Shown here piece by piece: positions 1 through 6,696 of a stretch of 11,323 bases of DNA. Made by a program: the position numbers and the translations under genes. The notes beneath the pieces were generated by a model. That model was not told the DNA's origin. It saw only the letters and a program-made list of their open reading frames with translations, and ran no database searches. Within the stretch, counting starts at the first letter, position 1; each line of letters begins with the position of its first letter. Source of the DNA: Oehlia diaphana (lineage: Eukaryota > Glomeromycota > Glomeromycetes > Glomerales > Glomeraceae); the NCBI GenBank assembly GCA_003833135.1, contig QZLH01001886.1, positions 9,284-20,606 on the forward strand, read 5' to 3'.

Positions 1-813
1 TTTTTGTTAATTTTATTTTTTTTTTTTGTTGTTAACTTTATTTTTTTGTTAATTTTTTATTGTTTTGCTATTTTTTTGCTGAAATTACTAAAATAAACTT
101 TAAATACTATTTCAAATAAATATAACAATTTAATATAAATTTTCTATTGATAAAGCTCATAAAGCACACTTTATATGCAGATCAGTTGACACAGATGATG
201 GTTATTAGTACAAAAATCAATTTTATTTTACGGCTATTTGATTATTTTATTTATTACCTTTGTACTATTACAATGAAGCTACTATTAGGTAGCTTAGTAG
301 TTTAAATCAATATCAATACAATATAATATTTAGGTTACCTAATTTTATTGAATTTTTACCTATAAACTGCTTAGTAGCAACATAAGAACAACTTACACAT
401 AAATACTTAAATTACCACTAAGTATTCTATAAATCGCTTATTTATAAATTATTAAACTACCTTCAAGTAACGTATAGGCTACCAATTATTAAATATCTAA
501 ACTACCTATAAATCTTTATAGTGTTTACCTAAATGATGCTTATCAAAATTGTCTAGGTTACTTTAAAAGTAACCTAGTTGTGATGTTTTATGTCTGCTAA
601 TAGGTGGCAGTTAGATAATCTTTGTGTGGTCTAACTAAATCAAATTTTGGGGTTTCAGTAAAGAACAAAGAGAGGAAGGAAAAGAAAGAGGAAGAATGAA
701 AGAAAAGTTTTATTAAAAAAAAGCTAAAAAAAATAAAATAATATATCTGTTGTTGCTATTAAAAATTTTTTTAAAAAAATATTATAAAAAAGATTCTCAA
801 TTCAATATGCCTG
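1..813. other. AT-rich non-coding stretch with TAGGT/ACCTA motif cluster
   Basis: No reading frame of note is visible on either strand. The first 80 bases are T-rich homopolymer runs. From about 280 to 620 the motifs TAGGTAGC, AGGTTACC, AAACTACCT and ACCTA recur in both orientations at irregular spacing of roughly 30-50 bases, which looks like a worn repeat or the subterminal region of an old transposon. Bases 655-715 are a purine-rich tract. I found no terminal repeats or target duplication, so no element is called. Confidence 0.5.
553..577. repeat. 25-bp palindrome (hairpin)
   Basis: CTAGGTTACTTT and its reverse complement AAAGTAACCTAG face each other across a single central base, giving 12-bp perfect arms. 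It is the most symmetrical member of the TAGGT/ACCTA motif cluster around it; a shorter relative, TTAGGT-T-ACCTAA, lies near 331-343. The role is unknown. Confidence 0.8.
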
Positions 814-968
814 TTTATTTTGATTGGATCTTTTTTTTTTTACCAAGATAGTTTTTTCTTAAGATATTTTTTTTATTAATAAAGTAAATTATTGAAAAAA
901 AAAATTTCTCAGTAAAAAAAAAGAAAAAAATTTTTCTCGGTAAAAAAAAAAGATCCAATCAAAATAAA
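814..968. repeat. 155-bp inverted repeat, MITE-like
   Basis: The left arm (814-844) starts TTTATTTTGATTGGATC, followed by a run of T and then ACC. The right arm (939-968) is its reverse complement, with one fewer base in the A run. The loop is about 94 bases of A/T-rich sequence. Flanks show no convincing target duplication, so this may be a foldback element or an inverted duplication rather than a recent insertion. Confidence 0.65.
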
Positions 969-1105
969 GTAAATTATTAAGAAAAAAAATTTTTCTCAGT
1001 AAAAAAAATTCTAACTAAGAAAAAGTAAACTATTAAGAAAAAAAATTGTCTTGGTAAATAAAAATTATTAAAAAAAATTGTCTCGGTAAAAAAATTTAAC
1101 CAAAA
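880..1105. repeat. degenerate A-rich tandem repeat (TCTCRGTAAAAAA core)
   Basis: The core TTCTCAGTAAAAAA (variants CTCGG, CTTGG) recurs near 908, 937, 995, 1051 and 1080. Several copies are preceded by AAGTAAATTATTAAG-like sequence. The spacing is about 29 or 56-58 bases, suggesting a basic unit near 29 bases. The left part overlaps the 814-968 inverted repeat. Confidence 0.6.
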
Positions 1106-1245
1106 AAGTTAATCAAAAAAATTACATATTAACATTAGTAATCAACGCAGGGATTTATGTTATCACATAATATCACATTAAACGCATAATTATGCATAAT
1201 TTAAGTTGATCGCATCATAAAATCACATAATTTAATTTATTACAT

Positions 1246-1253
1246 ATCAGAAT
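1246..1253. repeat. left 8-bp target-site duplication ATCAGAAT
   Basis: ATCAGAAT directly abuts the outer end of the TAGGGATGGCAAC terminal repeat. The same 8 bases follow the other terminal repeat at 3162-3169. This pair defines the insertion boundaries exactly; an 8-bp duplication is typical of hAT transposons. Confidence 0.92.
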
Positions 1254-1269
1254 TAGGGATGGCAACAGT
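1254..1269 (+). repeat. left hAT terminal inverted repeat
   Basis: TAGGGATGGCAACAGT, a perfect 16-bp inverted match to 3146-3161. Identity stops immediately inward, where the left end has CACAGTCATT and the right end has a different, GGTCA-rich subterminal sequence. Confidence 0.92.
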
Positions 1270-1280
1270 CACAGTCATTA

Positions 1281-1303
1281 ACTGGTTATGACTGGTTATG
1301 ACT
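1281..1303 (+). repeat. left subterminal 10-bp repeats (ACTGGTTATG)
   Basis: ACTGGTTATG occurs twice in tandem followed by ACT. The same 13 bases ACTGGTTATGACT occur in direct orientation at 3111-3123 near the other end. Repeated short subterminal motifs are commonly transposase-binding sites in hAT elements; that role here is inference. Confidence 0.7.
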
Positions 1304-1315
1304 AATGTTCTGAAA

Positions 1316-1502
1316 AAAATCTGATCTGATCTGAGACAGATCAGATCGAATCATAGATTTTATGATTCGTGATCTGATCTGAATTAAAAAGAATTTAATC
1401 TGATTCGAATTGAATCAGATTGGATCAACAATTCATACAAATCAGATCAGATCAGATTAGATTTGAGCAGATCCAAATTGGATCTGAATCAGATCAGATC
1501 AA
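1316..1502. repeat. GATCTGAT/ATCAGATC palindromic block
   Basis: GATCTGATCTGA and its reverse complement TCAGATCAGATC occur many times in about 190 bases, often overlapping. The block begins with TCTGATCTGATCTGA (1320-1334) and ends with a near-reverse-complement (about 1486-1500), so the whole block is an imperfect inverted repeat as well as a tandem one. The GATC tetramer is far denser here than elsewhere in the window. Confidence 0.85.
1337..1381. repeat. long hairpin in the GATCTGAT block
   Basis: The arms are CAGATCAGATC+GAATCATA (1337-1355) and TATGATTC+GT+GATCTGATCTG (1361-1381). They pair over 19 positions with a 2-base bulge and a 5-base loop. It is the strongest predicted hairpin in the element. 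Confidence 0.85.
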
Positions 1503-1540
1503 AAAAACCTTTTTTCATAAAATAAGATGAAAAAATGCCC

Positions 1541-2179
1541 TATTATTAAATTGAAAATGTTATGAATTGTTTAGTTAATTGTTAAATAATGTTTTGCAAC
1601 ATTTTTTATTAAAATGATTAAAAACCGTTGTGAAATGGTTTTTTTTTTGTTAAATTAAAATAAAAAAATGTTTCGCAACATTTTTTTATCAAAATATTAA
1701 AAAATTGTTGCGAAACGGTTTTATTTTTCGTTAAATTGAAATAAAAAAATGTTCGCAACATTTTTTTATTAAAATGATTAAGAACTATTGTAAAACGTTT
1801 TTTTCATTAAGTTGAAATAAAAAAATGTTTTGCAAACGTTTTTTATTAAAGTATTTAAAAACCTGTTATGAACCATTTTTTTTTTTTAAATTGAAATAAA
1901 AAAATGTTTTGCAACATTTTTATTAAAATGATTAAAAACCGTTGCGAACAGTTTTTTTTCATTAAATTGAAATAAAAAACATTTCGCAAACGTTTTTTTA
2001 TTAAAATATTAAAAAACCGTTACAAAACGATTTTTTTTCATTAAGTTGAAATAAAAAAATGTTTCACAAACATTTTTTTGTTAAAATATTAAGAAACTGT
2101 TGTAAAATGTTTTTTTTTGTTAAATTGAAATAAAAAAATATTTCGCAACATTTTTATTAAAATGATTAAAAACCATTGT
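1541..2179. repeat. tandem array of about 78-bp units with paired stem-loops (left part)
   Basis: About eight units recur at 75-81-base spacing. A typical unit reads AAATTGAAATAAAAAAATG, then a TGTTTCGCAACA core, a TTTTATTAAAATGATTAA spacer, then AACCGTTGCGAAACGGTT. The first core forms an ATGTT/AACAT hairpin and the second an AAACCGTT/AACGGTTT hairpin. The cores GTTTCGCAAC and GTTGCGAAAC are reverse complements, so each unit carries the same motif in both orientations. Copies differ by substitutions, mainly C/T and G/A in the core. The array stops inside a unit at 2179, where another element is inserted. Confidence 0.88.
2172..2179. repeat. left target duplication ACCATTGT of nested element
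   Basis: ACCATTGT, part of the second stem-loop of an array unit, is repeated at 2903-2910, where the interrupted unit resumes with GAAATAG. Removing 2180-2910 restores a continuous array unit, so this duplication is confirmed by its own target. Confidence 0.88.
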
Positions 2180-2902
2180 CACCCACGTCTGCCACCCGTG
2201 GATAAACAAGTATTTTATTAACTTTCTTTTTCGTTATATTCTTCTTCTTATACGCTTGGTTTAGATTTTCATTATTACATTATTTCTTCTTATAAACTGC
2301 GATAGTTTTCCCATATTTTATTATCTTTTTGTAGATTTCATTTCTTTAATCTCAAACTTGGAGAGTTTCCCCATATTTTATTTTATCTGGACTTATCATT
2401 AATTAACTCTCAGGCAAACCATGAGCATATTCAAAATAACTTTTAATAATTAATAATTTTATTTGAGTCAATGAACTGCGGAGTCCAAGACTGTGGAATT
2501 TCTATTAAATCCCACACCTATTTATAATAATTTAATAAAAATTATTCTACTATTTCTAACTATCTTTCAAAGATTCTACTAGAACTATAAGAAATTATTT
2601 CTATCTATTCTCTTGCTGCGCTACCTATTTCTTCTATTAACTAAATAAAACTATAAATAGAATTATTCTAAAAATAAAAATAAAATAAACTAAAAATAAA
2701 ACTATTCTAAAAATAAATAGCTATAAATAATATTGTGTAACTATATTCTATTATTTTTTCTAATTATTCTGGCTAAATATTATTCCTTCGGCTAAATATT
2801 TATCCATCGGTTAAATATTCATCTATATTTCTTTCGGTATTTCATTTATCCTTCGGTTAATTATTCTTCTGATCACGTGATTATCCTGACTTCAAGGGTT
2901 AC
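2180..2902. mobile_element. unclassified 723-bp non-autonomous insertion nested in the hAT array
   Basis: The element starts CACCCACGTCTGCC and ends TTCAAGGGTTAC, flanked by an exact 8-bp duplication (ACCATTGT). The two ends are not good inverted repeats: reading inward, CACCC faces GTAACCC. No coding frame is visible. Inside are two copies of a TTTCCCATATTTTATT block about 60 bases apart (near 2308 and 2368), a block of CTAAAAATAAA repeats (2640-2720), and TTCGGTTAAATATT-like repeats (2770-2860). The palindrome ATCACGTGAT is at 2872-2881, close to the right end. Eight-base duplications fit hAT, P, Mutator-like or KDZ elements, or a retroposed sequence. The class is undecided. Confidence 0.75.
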
Positions 2903-2910
2903 ACCATTGT
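2903..2910. repeat. right target duplication ACCATTGT of nested element
   Basis: This is the second copy of the 8-bp duplication. The sequence after it (GAAATAGTTTTTTATTAAAT) is exactly the second half of the array unit interrupted at 2179. Confidence 0.88.
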
Positions 2911-3040
2911 GAAATAGTTTTTTATTAAATTAAAATAAAAATGTTTCGCAACATTTTTTTATTAAAATGATTAAGAACCATTGCAAAACGTTTTTTTCAT
3001 TAAGTTGAAATAAAAAAATGTTTTGCAAACATTTTCAGAA
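2911..3040. repeat. stem-loop tandem array (right part)
   Basis: This is the continuation of the array after the nested insertion, with two more forward cores (near 2940 and 3016) and one more reverse core (near 2975). The last copy runs into the GGTCA-rich right subterminal region. Confidence 0.85.
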
Positions 3041-3145
3041 TTGGTTAAATGGTCAATCAGACCGGTTGGTCAAACGGTCAAATAGTTGGTTGGTCAGTCA
3101 AAGATTCTTGACTGGTTATGACTGACCGATAACTGACCATGACCA
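3041..3145. repeat. right subterminal GGTCA/TGACC-rich region of hAT element
   Basis: GGTCA or TGACC occurs repeatedly in about 100 bases (for example near 3051, 3068, 3077, 3092, 3123, 3134 and 3140), together with ACTGGTTATGACT at 3111-3123, which is also present at the left end. Clustered subterminal motifs next to a TIR suggest transposase binding sites; this is inferred. Confidence 0.65.
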
Positions 3146-3161
3146 ACTGTTGCCATCCCTA
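3146..3161 (-). repeat. right hAT terminal inverted repeat
   Basis: ACTGTTGCCATCCCTA, the perfect reverse complement of 1254-1269. It is followed at once by the duplicated target ATCAGAAT (3162-3169). Confidence 0.92.
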
Positions 3162-3169
3162 ATCAGAAT
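3162..3169. repeat. right 8-bp target-site duplication ATCAGAAT
   Basis: Exact copy of 1246-1253. Beyond it the host sequence continues as ACATAATCTGCAG. Confidence 0.92.
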
Positions 3170-3248
3170 ACATAATCTGCAGTTATCTGCAGTATAAAAT
3201 TTACTACAGATTATCATTTCGATAATTTGATCTTTTTTTTCTTTCACA

Positions 3249-3554
3249 ATGTTAAAAAAACCAAAAACTGCATCAGTTCATACTAGATGTAGTGAATATA
3301 AAGATATTTTCTGAGTTGATGACAACATTCTTTTTTGCAATTATTACAACATTTCTGTAGATTGGAAGTGTAAATCTACTGTAGATAATTATTGTAAAAG
3401 CCAGAAACACATTTCTAATATAAAAAGTCAAGAAAAACACCAAAATTATACACAACTTACTCTTTCATCTACTCAGGCAGCTGCTGAAGCAGACTTATTT
3501 GAAATGCATGGAATTTTCTCACCATGCAAAATTCCTTTATATAACAAAATATGA
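3249..3554 (+). pseudogene. CGGBP1-like zinc-finger gene fragment, inactivated
   Basis: Reading from the ATG at 3249 gives about 101 codons, with an internal TGA at codon 22 (3312-3314) and a final TGA at 3552. Past the stop the frame has ILFCNYYNISVDW, then KSTVDNYCKSQKH. This matches the layout of the CGGBP1-like family (a hAT-transposase-derived C2H2/BED-type finger): LFC-x2-C, a KS-rich helix, then H-x5-H. Here the second metal ligand is Tyr33 instead of Cys and the first His is Tyr48, so the finger could not bind zinc. QLTLSSTQAAAEADLFEMH and then KIPLY follow, which resembles the family's linker and the start of its next segment; homology ends soon after, so the gene is also truncated. 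The three lesions fit C-to-T or G-to-A transitions (for example CGA to TGA). In the intact family these are DNA-binding proteins of unclear function in fungi. Its position 80 bases from the hAT element may be coincidence. Confidence 0.7.
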
Positions 3555-4250
3555 TGGAACTCTTGATTTCAGATGGTTTCATATGCAAAAGATCACCCTA
3601 TAAAAAAATTGGATACATTTTTTATAAAGTTTTTATACGATTTTTTTTCCTTAGAAATAACGTATGATAATAGGATACAGAAAAATGCACAATTCCATAT
3701 CTCTAAAAATATAGTTTGGATATGGAATTTGCACGGGATTCATATGGAATTTGCATGATTTGATCACTGATTTTATCACAAAATTTATACGATTTAGTTA
3801 CTGAATTATTGCAGTTTACTATATTTGTATTTACATAAATTTAATTTTACTTTATTAAATTATATAAAAAATAAAAAAATAAACAAAATAGAAATACAAT
3901 ACAAAAAATTCACTCCTTATTAAAACCACCTATTGCAACCAAAATTATTTATAAGTTCAGGTTCATTTGAAGTTAAACAATTTAAAAAACAAAAAAAAGA
4001 AACATAAGAACTTAATTGGAAACAAAAACTCTCCTCATATAGTATTTGCAATTGTCCAAGTCACCAAAGGTCAGCAAGAGAATTCCAAAATGTCTGACCT
4101 ACATAAAGAAAAGAATTATGAAGCATCTGATGAAAAAGAAACCAAAACAACAAAATAAATCCAAAACTGACATATAAAAAAAAAAGAATCTAAGTCCAAC
4201 TTAGAAAGAAAAAAAGAAATTTGAAATAAAAAATTTTTTATAAAGAGGAA
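3555..4250. other. non-coding stretch, one weak Lys-rich frame
   Basis: Apart from the small repeats at 3686-3757, only one frame stands out: a + strand stretch from 3970 to 4158 (about 63 codons) that lacks an ATG near its start. It is rich in Lys and Asn at first and then has more varied composition (VFAIVQVTKGQQENSKMSDL). It could be a leftover coding fragment, but I recognise no family and do not call a gene. Confidence 0.4.
3686..3757. repeat. ATATGGAATTTGCA repeats and hairpin
   Basis: ATATGGAATTTGCA occurs at 3720-3733 and again at 3742-3755 (22-base period). An inverted relative, TGCACAATTCCATATC, lies at 3686-3701 and can pair with the first copy around a 17-base loop. Another inverted relative, CATGCAAAATTCC, is near 3523-3535. 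This may be a small foldback element or the remains of one. Confidence 0.6.
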
Positions 4251-4455
4251 ATAGAAATAGAAAGAATAATTTTTTTTTTTAAAAAAAAAAAGAAGAGTGG
4301 GAATAAAAGAAAAAAATTTTTTTTTTTTAAGGGAATGATGAAAAAAATTTTTTTTTAAAGGAGTGTGATGAAAAAAAAATTTTTTAAAGTTAGGTACAAA
4401 AAAAAATGTTTTTATTTTAAAAGGGGAGTGACGAAAAAAGAAGAAAAATTTAGAA
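4251..4455. repeat. degenerate purine/A-T tandem repeat
   Basis: A pattern of G-rich purine core (GGGAATGATG, GGAGTGTGATG, GGGGAGTGACG) followed by runs of A and then runs of T recurs about every 35-50 bases, near 4298, 4330, 4360 and 4424. The A-run/T-run boundaries can form weak hairpins. No coding potential is seen. Confidence 0.6.
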
Positions 4456-4533
4456 TAAATAAAAAAAATAAGACATGAGAAAAGGAAAGAAGGAAGATCA
4501 GAAGATCAAATCACCCCATTCAGGTGATCATCA

Positions 4534-4612
4534 AAGGTTATAACCTTACGATTTATGTTATAAATGCACCTTATATGGGCGGCCCATGGGCAATAATTTA
4601 ATGTCACGTGAC
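4534..4612. repeat. cluster of short perfect palindromes
   Basis: AAGGTTATAACCTT (4534-4547), ATGGGC-G-GCCCAT (4575-4587) overlapping GCCCATGGGC (4582-4591), and GTCACGTGAC (4603-4612) occur within 80 bases. The last contains CACGTG, the consensus of basic helix-loop-helix binding sites. The GC-rich pair is unusual in this AT-rich background. No adjacent gene was found for them to control. Confidence 0.6.
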
Positions 4613-4667
4613 CCAATTTTAATTCTAGCCCGACATGCGCAATTTTGGTATGTTAATTTTGGAATAT

Positions 4668-5222
4668 ATTACATGCGTTAATTACTGTACATGTTATCCA
4701 GATGTAACATGCGTTAATATCATTGCATATTACTAGCCCTGTTCATTTCTAGATCATATCAGATGAAAAAATGTATAACCAATCAGATCATAGTTACAAT
4801 TGAGCACAATTTTTGATTTTATATATCCATAATAGCTTATAGGGCAAAAACACGTAGTTGTTGTTTATCATGTTTATTATAAAATCGATCAGGGAAAAAC
4901 ACCTATTTTTGTAGATTGGCTTGACTGACTGCTGACTGCATCAGTAACCAATTATTTTGGGGTACAAATTTGCGATCAATCCAGTCCGATCTAGAAATGA
5001 ACAGGGCTACTTTATGTAATATGCGCTAATTCCATAATATGCACGCATATTACAGATAAGTAATATGCGTTAATGCTGGCGCATGTTACTCATCCGTAAT
5101 ATGTGCTAATTCTGGCACATATTATTTATCTGTAATATGTGCGCATGTTACACTTCTGTAACATACATTAATTCTGGCACATGTTTCCTAGTGGTAACTC
5201 TGGTGCATATTCCTTACTATAA
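4668..5222. repeat. 36-bp near-palindromic minisatellite, interrupted by a MITE
   Basis: The unit reads roughly GTAATATGCGCTAAT, TCTGGC, GCATATTAC and six variable bases. Its two halves (GTAATATGYGC and GCRCATATTAC) are reverse complements, so each unit can form a hairpin and the array could extrude cruciforms. Units start near 4668 and 4704, and after the inserted MITE near 5016. Further units lie near 5060, 5096, 5132 (a shortened 26-base copy) and 5158. The copies are diverged, most at the edges. Confidence 0.82.
4734..5009. mobile_element. 276-bp MITE with 22-bp perfect terminal inverted repeats
   Basis: TAGCCCTGTTCATTTCTAGA+TC (4734-4755) is matched perfectly in reverse complement at 4988-5009. 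It sits inside a minisatellite unit: left flank GCATATTAC, right flank TTTATGTAATATGCG. The junction allows a 3-bp duplication (ACT, with ends at 4735 and 5008) or a 2-bp TA duplication (ends at 4736 and 5007); the two cannot be separated from one copy. It has no coding frame. The perfect TIRs suggest fairly recent movement compared with the diverged array around it. The superfamily is undecided. Confidence 0.85.
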
Positions 5223-5374
5223 TGAGTCTGATTTCTGACATGTATTCTTATGTTTAAAATAAACATCAAATATTTAAACTAAGTATTACCAGAATCACTG
5301 CATTATATTATAGAATATTGGAATATATGTTAAATTACTTCATATTTTATTAATAAATAATAGGATAAATCTAA
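5223..5374. other. short AT-rich spacer between two MITE-like elements
   Basis: No gene, repeat or clear signal is seen here. It separates the minisatellite from the next inverted-repeat element. Confidence 0.5.
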
Positions 5375-5689
5375 TTGTAACATCCTATTACACGTCTTAT
5401 TTGTAATAACTCCCAATTTTATCCAATTAAAATTTAAGATCAGGTGTAATGTAAATAAAAAACAAAAGATCAGTCATGTAACCAAGACAAAGAATTTTTT
5501 AAAAAATTTCAAGAAATTGCTTATAACTTAAAATTTTGTCTATGAAACTGTCTTAAGTACATTAAGTAAAAGTTTTCCAAATTAAATTTTACATATAAAA
5601 ATTTTATTTGTAAAACATATACTAAATTTATTATTAAAAAAAAATAAAAAAAGAATGTTACAAATAAGATATGTAACAGGCTGTTACAA
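5375..5689. mobile_element. 315-bp MITE-like element with 32-bp imperfect terminal inverted repeats
   Basis: The left end TTGTAACATCCTATTACA (5375 onward) matches the reverse complement of the right end (5658-5689, TTGTAACAGCCTGTTACA when read inward) at 28 of 32 positions. TA is found one base outside each end (5372-5373 and 5691-5692), which would fit a mariner-type TA target, but such a short match could be chance. It has no coding frame of its own. Its right TIR overlaps the last codons of the decayed transposase frame. Confidence 0.72.
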
Positions 5690-6626
5690 ATACATTTATT
5701 TTAAATAATATACAGCATCTGGAATATATGCCATTATTATTGCATATTATAGTAACAGTAATCGGGAATACTCTTCTCCATTGCCAATCATTAAGCCTAT
5801 AAATCAGATATTCTAAAATTGTATGATTTTGGTTAACATATTCAAACCAAGCAACAACAATAAAGACATAGAACTTATCATCATTGCCTTTATGTTGAAA
5901 TATTGATTAAAGCATGGCATAAGATTCGCACTCCTCTTCTTGTATTGTTAAAATATCTTCAAGTTGTAAACAGACTTTTTCAGTATTTCCATAATTATCT
6001 TCCGTTATATAGGAAATCTGTTGATACTAAGTTAAAGAAGAATTTATGAGTGCTGAATTAAGTTTAAGATCTTTATAAGATTCATATAGTTCAGCTTTAA
6101 AATTGGCATCTTATAACAAAAATGTTACAAAATTTCCAGTATTTTTTGAAGATATTCTTTGTTTTAGTTTAATATCGTAAAAACATCCTATTGATAATTG
6201 AACTTTATAAAGAGTTATAATTATGAATTTTGAATTATATTGAAGTTATATTAAAGTAAAATAATTGCAACTTTATTACCTCCAGTTTCATTTTCATAAT
6301 CATCTTGAGAAAATGAATTATCTTCTGTAATATACTAATTAGTAAATAAGCTTTTGCAATGAAGTGAAGCCATTGCTAAATCGTAAAAATCTTCTATCAG
6401 TTCCTCTATCAACAAGATGCTGTATTGCAAAGATAGTGTTATAACATTTAATCAAATCAAGCTTCACTGTTTTTTGGTTAGTTTTTAGCACCATTGATTT
6501 GAAAATCCTATGTATCATTTCTTTTATACCCACTTGAGTATTAGATAAAGTGGTATAAGTATAGGCATGTAAAAGAAAATGAAAATTAAGATGAAGATTC
6601 GGGAGGTTGACAAATTCTTCAAAAAC

Positions 6627-6696
6627 CTAAATATATATAATATGTAATCAATATAAGGCAAATTAATGAAGAACCATAATAAATATTATGAACTAC
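6627..6696 (-). other. predicted 70-bp intron in transposase pseudogene
   Basis: The - strand sequence starts GTAGTT (6696) and ends ATTTAG (6627). Removal joins EMNILTQ to VFEEFVNLPNLHLNF in frame, matching the continuous family sequence. With the insert kept, the two frames do not meet. Confidence 0.72.

Larger units (their letters stand above)
1254..3161. mobile_element. non-autonomous hAT-type DNA transposon, 1,908 bp
   Basis: The ends are TAGGGATGGCAACAGT at 1254-1269 and its perfect reverse complement at 3146-3161, flanked by the 8-bp direct repeat ATCAGAAT. TIRs of the TAGGGATGG type with 8-bp duplications are the hallmark of the hAT superfamily. No transposase frame exists inside, so it must have been moved by an enzyme encoded elsewhere. 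The interior is built from repeats: ACTGGTTATG copies near the left end, a GATCTGAT palindromic block (1316-1502), and an array of about 78-bp stem-loop units (1541-2179 and 2911-3040). A separate 723-bp insertion splits the array, so the original element was about 1.18 kb. Superfamily assignment is strong; the family name is unknown. Confidence 0.9.

Noticed and set aside
2180..2902. Helitron or solo LTR
   Set aside because: There is a clear 8-bp duplication, which Helitrons lack, and the ends are not TG...CA with a 4-6-bp duplication as for LTRs.
1541..3040. CRISPR-like array
   Set aside because: The units are contiguous diverged tandem repeats without unique spacers, inside a eukaryotic hAT element.
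3273..3455. 60-codon hydrophobic frame on the - strand
   Set aside because: It is the antisense shadow of the zinc-finger pseudogene at 3249-3554, and its composition is that of AT-rich noise.
3573..3758. 61-codon + strand frame
   Set aside because: Its C-terminal part is produced by the ATATGGAATTTGCA repeats and hairpin at 3686-3757; no family is recognisable.
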